Source: Schizochytrium sp. CCTCC M209059
Lineage: Eukaryota; Sar; Bigyra; Thraustochytrida; Thraustochytriidae
Assembly (NCBI GenBank): GCA_000818945.1
Contig: KN805393.1
Span: forward strand, 218,332-282,331
Direction of reading: 5' to 3'
Length of the DNA: 64,000 nt
Each line of letters opens with the position of its first letter. Positions within the stretch are counted from its first letter, which is position 1. Below the pieces are notes generated by a model. That model worked only from the letters and a program-made list of their open reading frames with translations. It did not search any database and was not told the origin of the DNA. This document shows positions 60,100-64,000 of this stretch, piece after piece. A program made the translations under genes and the position numbers.

Positions 60100-63000
60100 T
60101 TATTTTCCCACAAAGAATGGGTGACGAAGCAAATCTCTCATGCTGATGCGCTTTTCTGGATTTCCAACAAGACACTTGCTCACGGCGTCCCTTGCCGCCT
60201 CGACTTCAGAGGGTGTGCAGTTTAAACCTTCGACATATTCTGCCTCAGATTGCTGCCTGATACGCTCGAGACGTTCTTGATCTAGCGCCAGCCAGTTCAT
60301 GAGCTCCGTTTTGTCACTTGTATCGATCAAGTTATTGTTTCTCTCGTCGAGCAAAAAGAGGTTTGTGCCCGAAAGTAACTGATACAGAAGAACTCCAAAT
60401 CCCCAGACATCCATGGCCGCAGAAGCTCGTAGCGTTTGATCAGCGTTTTCTCTATCGCGAAGATGCCAACGAGCCACTTCAGGCGCAGCATAGCCGAGAC
60501 TGACTTTATCAGTCACAGGATCGCCAAAGACGGCCGAGGCATCCAGATCAATCAGCTTCCAGTCTTCATCCTTTGCAGACCTTGCGTCGCGTGACGATGC
60601 ACGCCATGCTTCCGACACATAGAGTCCGCTTGTATTCGTTGTAAAACTCGAGAACCGAGAGCTTGACATTCGGACAGCATTGCGAGGCTCGACATCTCCG
60701 TGAACGCGTCCGCTTTCGTGCACTTCCAAAAGGCTTTCTGCAAGCTTTCGTGAAATATGCCGTGCTTTTTGCAGATTGCGTCCCGCAAAGCGCTCTGCAC
60801 TCATGGCCTGAGAAAGGGTACGCGATCCTCGTGGCATGGCCAAGCAGAGCTTCTCTTTGTGGTCGCGTCTTGCTTGGGCATCCTCGGGCCACAGCAGCTG
60901 CACGCAGCCCTTTGTTGGTGTTTCGCGGGCCTTGATCTCGCGATCAAAGTGCTCTTGTCTGCGCATAAGTTTGAGCGCTACAGGACGATCGCTCGCCAAG
61001 ACATCAGTCGCGAAGCGCACGACGCATGTTCCGGATTCGTACTCCGGTAGGCCCTCGGGAATAAGATATCGGCCCAAAAAGGTGCCGTATGTCACGGCCC
61101 AACGTCGAGTATTACGGTTCGTGCGCGCAAGGGAGCGAATTGAACGTCCCATGCTATCTTCTGCGTTCATGAGTCGCAGGCCCTGATCTGAGGGAAGATG
61201 CGCAAAGATAAAATCTCTGCAAAATTCTTCGGAAGCGCATACTCCGCGCCCCGAGGTCGGCACTGCAACAAGGCGTGCAAGATGGGGATTTGGTGCTCCT
61301 CTGGGATGTTTTCGCCCTCTTCCGTTTGCAGCCACAGCCTGTAGCCTCCAAAGTAATCTGTCAATGGGTCGTCCGGGATGACAGCCAGGTTAATCAACAC
61401 TGCAAAGATGTGTGCATTTTCTCGCGCCAATGCGTGTGCAAATGTAGACCACGTGCCTTGATTATCTGCAAAGAAGGTGTAGCAGATCACATCGGCTCGC
61501 TCCGAGGGCGAGAGTGGTCTACGCTCCATTCCGCCATTGGCTTGCTGACTACTGCGACATGACCACAAATCGGCCCACTCCAGGCCTGTGGGTAGCCTCT
61601 GCAAACCTCTGTGCGCGAGTCAGACTCTTGTTCCTTTTTTCTTTTCTTTTTTCACCTTTACTCGTTTGGAAGACCTCGACACGAAGTAGAAACAATAGCA
61701 AAATGAAAACGTACTTGATAGAGATGAGTGTCCTGTTCTTTTCCAGCAAGCGAACAAGAGCTGCTTCGCCCTTGAGATCGAACTCATTGTTCTCAATGCT
61801 ATTTGCTTGCGTGAGTCGTTGTCCAAAGATTCTCCTTTGCTTCGCGATGACTTGAATCTACAAACTTACTCGAGTACCTGAAGTGCGTTGGTTCCAGAGA
61901 GAACTTCTGCAAGTGCAATGGCGCATTGCGGTCCAAGCTTGTTGGAGCCAAGACTATGTAAAGAACGGGACTGTCAGCTCATAACTTGAATAGACCCAAT
62001 TTCAACATCTGGTAACCATGATGTGAAGGACAACGTACTTGAGCTCTCTGAGCGTTGTGTTTCTTGCGAGTGCTTCAGTCAGCGCTTCAGCGGCCGTATC
62101 ATCAATGTTCGTCTTGTAAAGACTGCAAGAGGGTAAGCCAAAACGCGTCAGTGAGTCTTGTCGACCTACTTTGTCTTGACATAACTTGTCTTGTCTCGTC
62201 TTGTCTGCTTCTGTATTGAGCAACCTACCAAAGTGACTTGAGAGAAGCATTTGACGCCAGGCCTCTTGCCAGTGCTTTGAAGCCCTCTGCGCCAATGGCG
62301 CTATCACCGAGACTGTAATGTGATGCGTGTGTGCTTGTGAGCTTTCTAAAATGCGTGATTGCCTGGACGCATGCAAGCACCGCACTTACTCGAGCTTGGA
62401 AAGGGTTCTGTTTTGTTGAAGAGCTTCGCATAAAACCTGTGCTGCAGACCTATCGATATTATTCTGACCAAGACTGCGCGCGTGACTCTGTTAGACGAAT
62501 ATCTTCGAATGTGGGAGCGCTATTCCGATATTGGATCAACGTACTCCAGCGTAGACAGCACAGCGTTCTTAAGAAGAGCCCGACCGATAGCTTGGGTGCC
62601 TCGAGGCCCGAAATTGTTTGCTCGAAGGCTATGTATATCGTCAGTCTTGTATACTCTCGGTCCTCGGCCGATCAGCGCCATGGCTTACCTGAGAGAGGTG
62701 ATAGATGTATTTTCTTCAAGAGCTATGGCTATGGCTTCTGCGCTTACTGTGCCAAGTTTTGCGGAGTCCAGACTAATTTTAAAGGTAGAGCGAGAAGTCA
62801 GTATACGTTTGCTCGGTGACGTGGTCAATTCATATCGTATATGAGTGTCTGTAGCGAGTTCTCTCTTGATATTACATCAGCAAGCGCTTGGGCTTCAGCT
62901 ACACAAAGTCTCGTGCCTTGAAGACTGTTGTTCCGCTCCTTGTTAGGTTACTTTCATATGGATCAGAATTGGGAATCTATTGCGCAATTCAACATACCTG

Positions 63001-64000
63001 AGCATAACCAGTGCGCACGGTGGACTCATGGCTTTTGCGAAAGCTTCAGCCCCGAGGTTGTCGATTGCAGAGTTCTCGGACAGGCTGCAAATTGTCAGCG
63101 ACGTATTTTTGTAAAAAGAAAAAGAAAAGAAAAGAGGATATCGAGGGGACTTACTCCAGCGTCCCGAGTGTTTTGCATTCGGTGGTGGCTTGGAAAAGGG
63201 CTCGAGCGCCTTCGTTGCCGACTTTTGCATTTTGTAGGCTTTTTAATTTTGATCCAATTCAAACGTGAGCGTACACAAGACTTTTTTGCTGATGCGACCA
63301 TGATAACTCACATTACGATCTTGAGAGCCGGGTGCTGAGCAATCGATTTTGCGAGAGCTTGAGCGCCCTCGTCCCCAATACTGTTGCTCGCGAGACTGCT
63401 CGAATATTGTCAGTACGTCTGCTATAGAGAGCGGGTGGACAAGCAAACAAGTCGTTTGTCTTTCTTTGTTGCCCCCAAAACTGTAACGTACTTGAGTTCA
63501 GTGAGCGTGGAATTCTGAGCGAGTCCTTGGGCCAGCGCTTTGGCGCCTTCAGAGTTAATCTCAGTATTGTTGAGCCTGAGGAGGAATGAAAAAATGTCAG
63601 ATTGTTTGCTTTGCTTCTGCATGGAGAAGACGTTTCGGCCACGACAGAACTTACGGCATGGAAGTGAGTGAAGCATTCTTGGCCAGTGCCTCAGCAAAAG
63701 AGAGAGCCCCATCGTTTTTGATGCTATTTCGCGAAAGTCTGCGAAACTAGTTTTTGTCAGCATTTGGGGTTTTGACTGACTTAGCATGCAGCCATGACTT
63801 ACACAAGGGCCGTAAGTATGATGTTTTGAGCCAAGGCTCCCGCAAGCGCCTTTGCGCCCGCTGCGCTAATGGAGTTGCTCGAAAGGCTGGTAACGATGCA
63901 GGTTTAGTCTTTGTATCGCTTCATAGGGATTGTTTTTCTTTCTCAACTTACTCGAGCTCGCGCAGAGAGTGATTCTGCGCAAGAGCTTCCGCAAACGCCT
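60100..64000 (-). CDS. LRR (ribonuclease-inhibitor type) - protein kinase, one repeat per exon; 5' end beyond window
   Basis: Partial gene, continuing past the right edge. Inferred exons from the right: 63952->64000, 63803-63886, 63655-63738 (lower end +/-1), 63492-63575, 63312-63395, 63155-63238, 62998-63084, 62841-62924, 62689-62772, 62545-62628, 62390-62473, 62229-62312, 62039-62122, 61870-61953, 61715-61798, then 61264-61608 and 60100-61216. The visible part is ~895 residues. Full LRR exons are 84 nt (one is 87), all phase 2, each one RI/NLR-type repeat such as DLSSNSISAAGAKALAGALA. A linker (~115 residues) leads to a kinase domain with VALKLM (Lys), HGDVEPRN (catalytic Asp and Asn), IDLDAS in place of DFG, and AAPEVARW. 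The DFG change and weak Gly loop leave activity open. The last intron (61217-61263, 47 nt) is uncertain. No membrane segment is visible. Confidence 0.82.

Overview
This is nuclear DNA from a protist-type eukaryote. The evidence is spliceosomal introns with GT(A/G)AGT-like donors, Pol III-type tRNA genes ending in T-runs, and genes for Golgi, vacuolar, mitochondrial and dynein functions. Genes are dense, on both strands, and mostly intronless. Intergenic DNA is rich in GC-rich simple repeats. A stramenopile, perhaps a thraustochytrid, would fit the gene set, but the taxon is inferred and not shown. One assembly gap (502 N) lies at 19402-19903.

Layout. 1-8 kb: a helix-turn-helix nuclear protein (+) and a GAF-GAF cyclic-nucleotide phosphodiesterase (-). 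8-11 kb: a protein of four tandem cysteine-dioxygenase-type cupins (-). 11-15.3 kb: six tRNA-Asp(GTC) copies (five intact, one truncated), each preceded by the same structured leader, and partly inside a ~0.7-kb tandem duplication. 15.4-24 kb: a TRM9-type tRNA methyltransferase, two sulfatases, and a BTB-GTPase fusion ending in a CaaX box. 24.6-38.8 kb: U5 snRNP GYF protein (LIN1/CD2BP2), ATP synthase epsilon, ALG12, TBL1-type LisH-WD40 protein, Nse1 of the SMC5/6 complex (apparently without its RING), FKBP, a coiled-coil protein and V-ATPase subunit F. 39.3-47.3 kb: a 2,681-residue GRIP golgin with near-identical 82-residue repeats. 47.9-50.3 kb: a class C GPCR whose start codon abuts 66 perfect GGAAT units. 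50.3-53.5 kb: 3.3 kb without a recognisable gene. 53.6-60 kb: an SLC25A39/40-like mitochondrial carrier, a roadblock dynein light chain and an IQ-motif coiled-coil protein. 60.1-64 kb: an LRR-kinase gene running off the right edge, in which almost every 28-residue leucine-rich repeat is its own 84-nt exon.

The genes do not form one pathway; they are a housekeeping and signalling mix. The most unusual items are the one-repeat-per-exon LRR-kinase (with one AT-AG intron), the tetra-cupin protein with two apparently canonical and two altered metal sites, the hairpin-bearing leader of the tRNA-Asp genes (with compensatory changes), the BTB-GTPase-CaaX fusion, and the RING-less Nse1. Spliced models for ATP synthase epsilon, Nse1, FKBP, roadblock and the LRR-kinase were built by eye from splice signals and reading phase.
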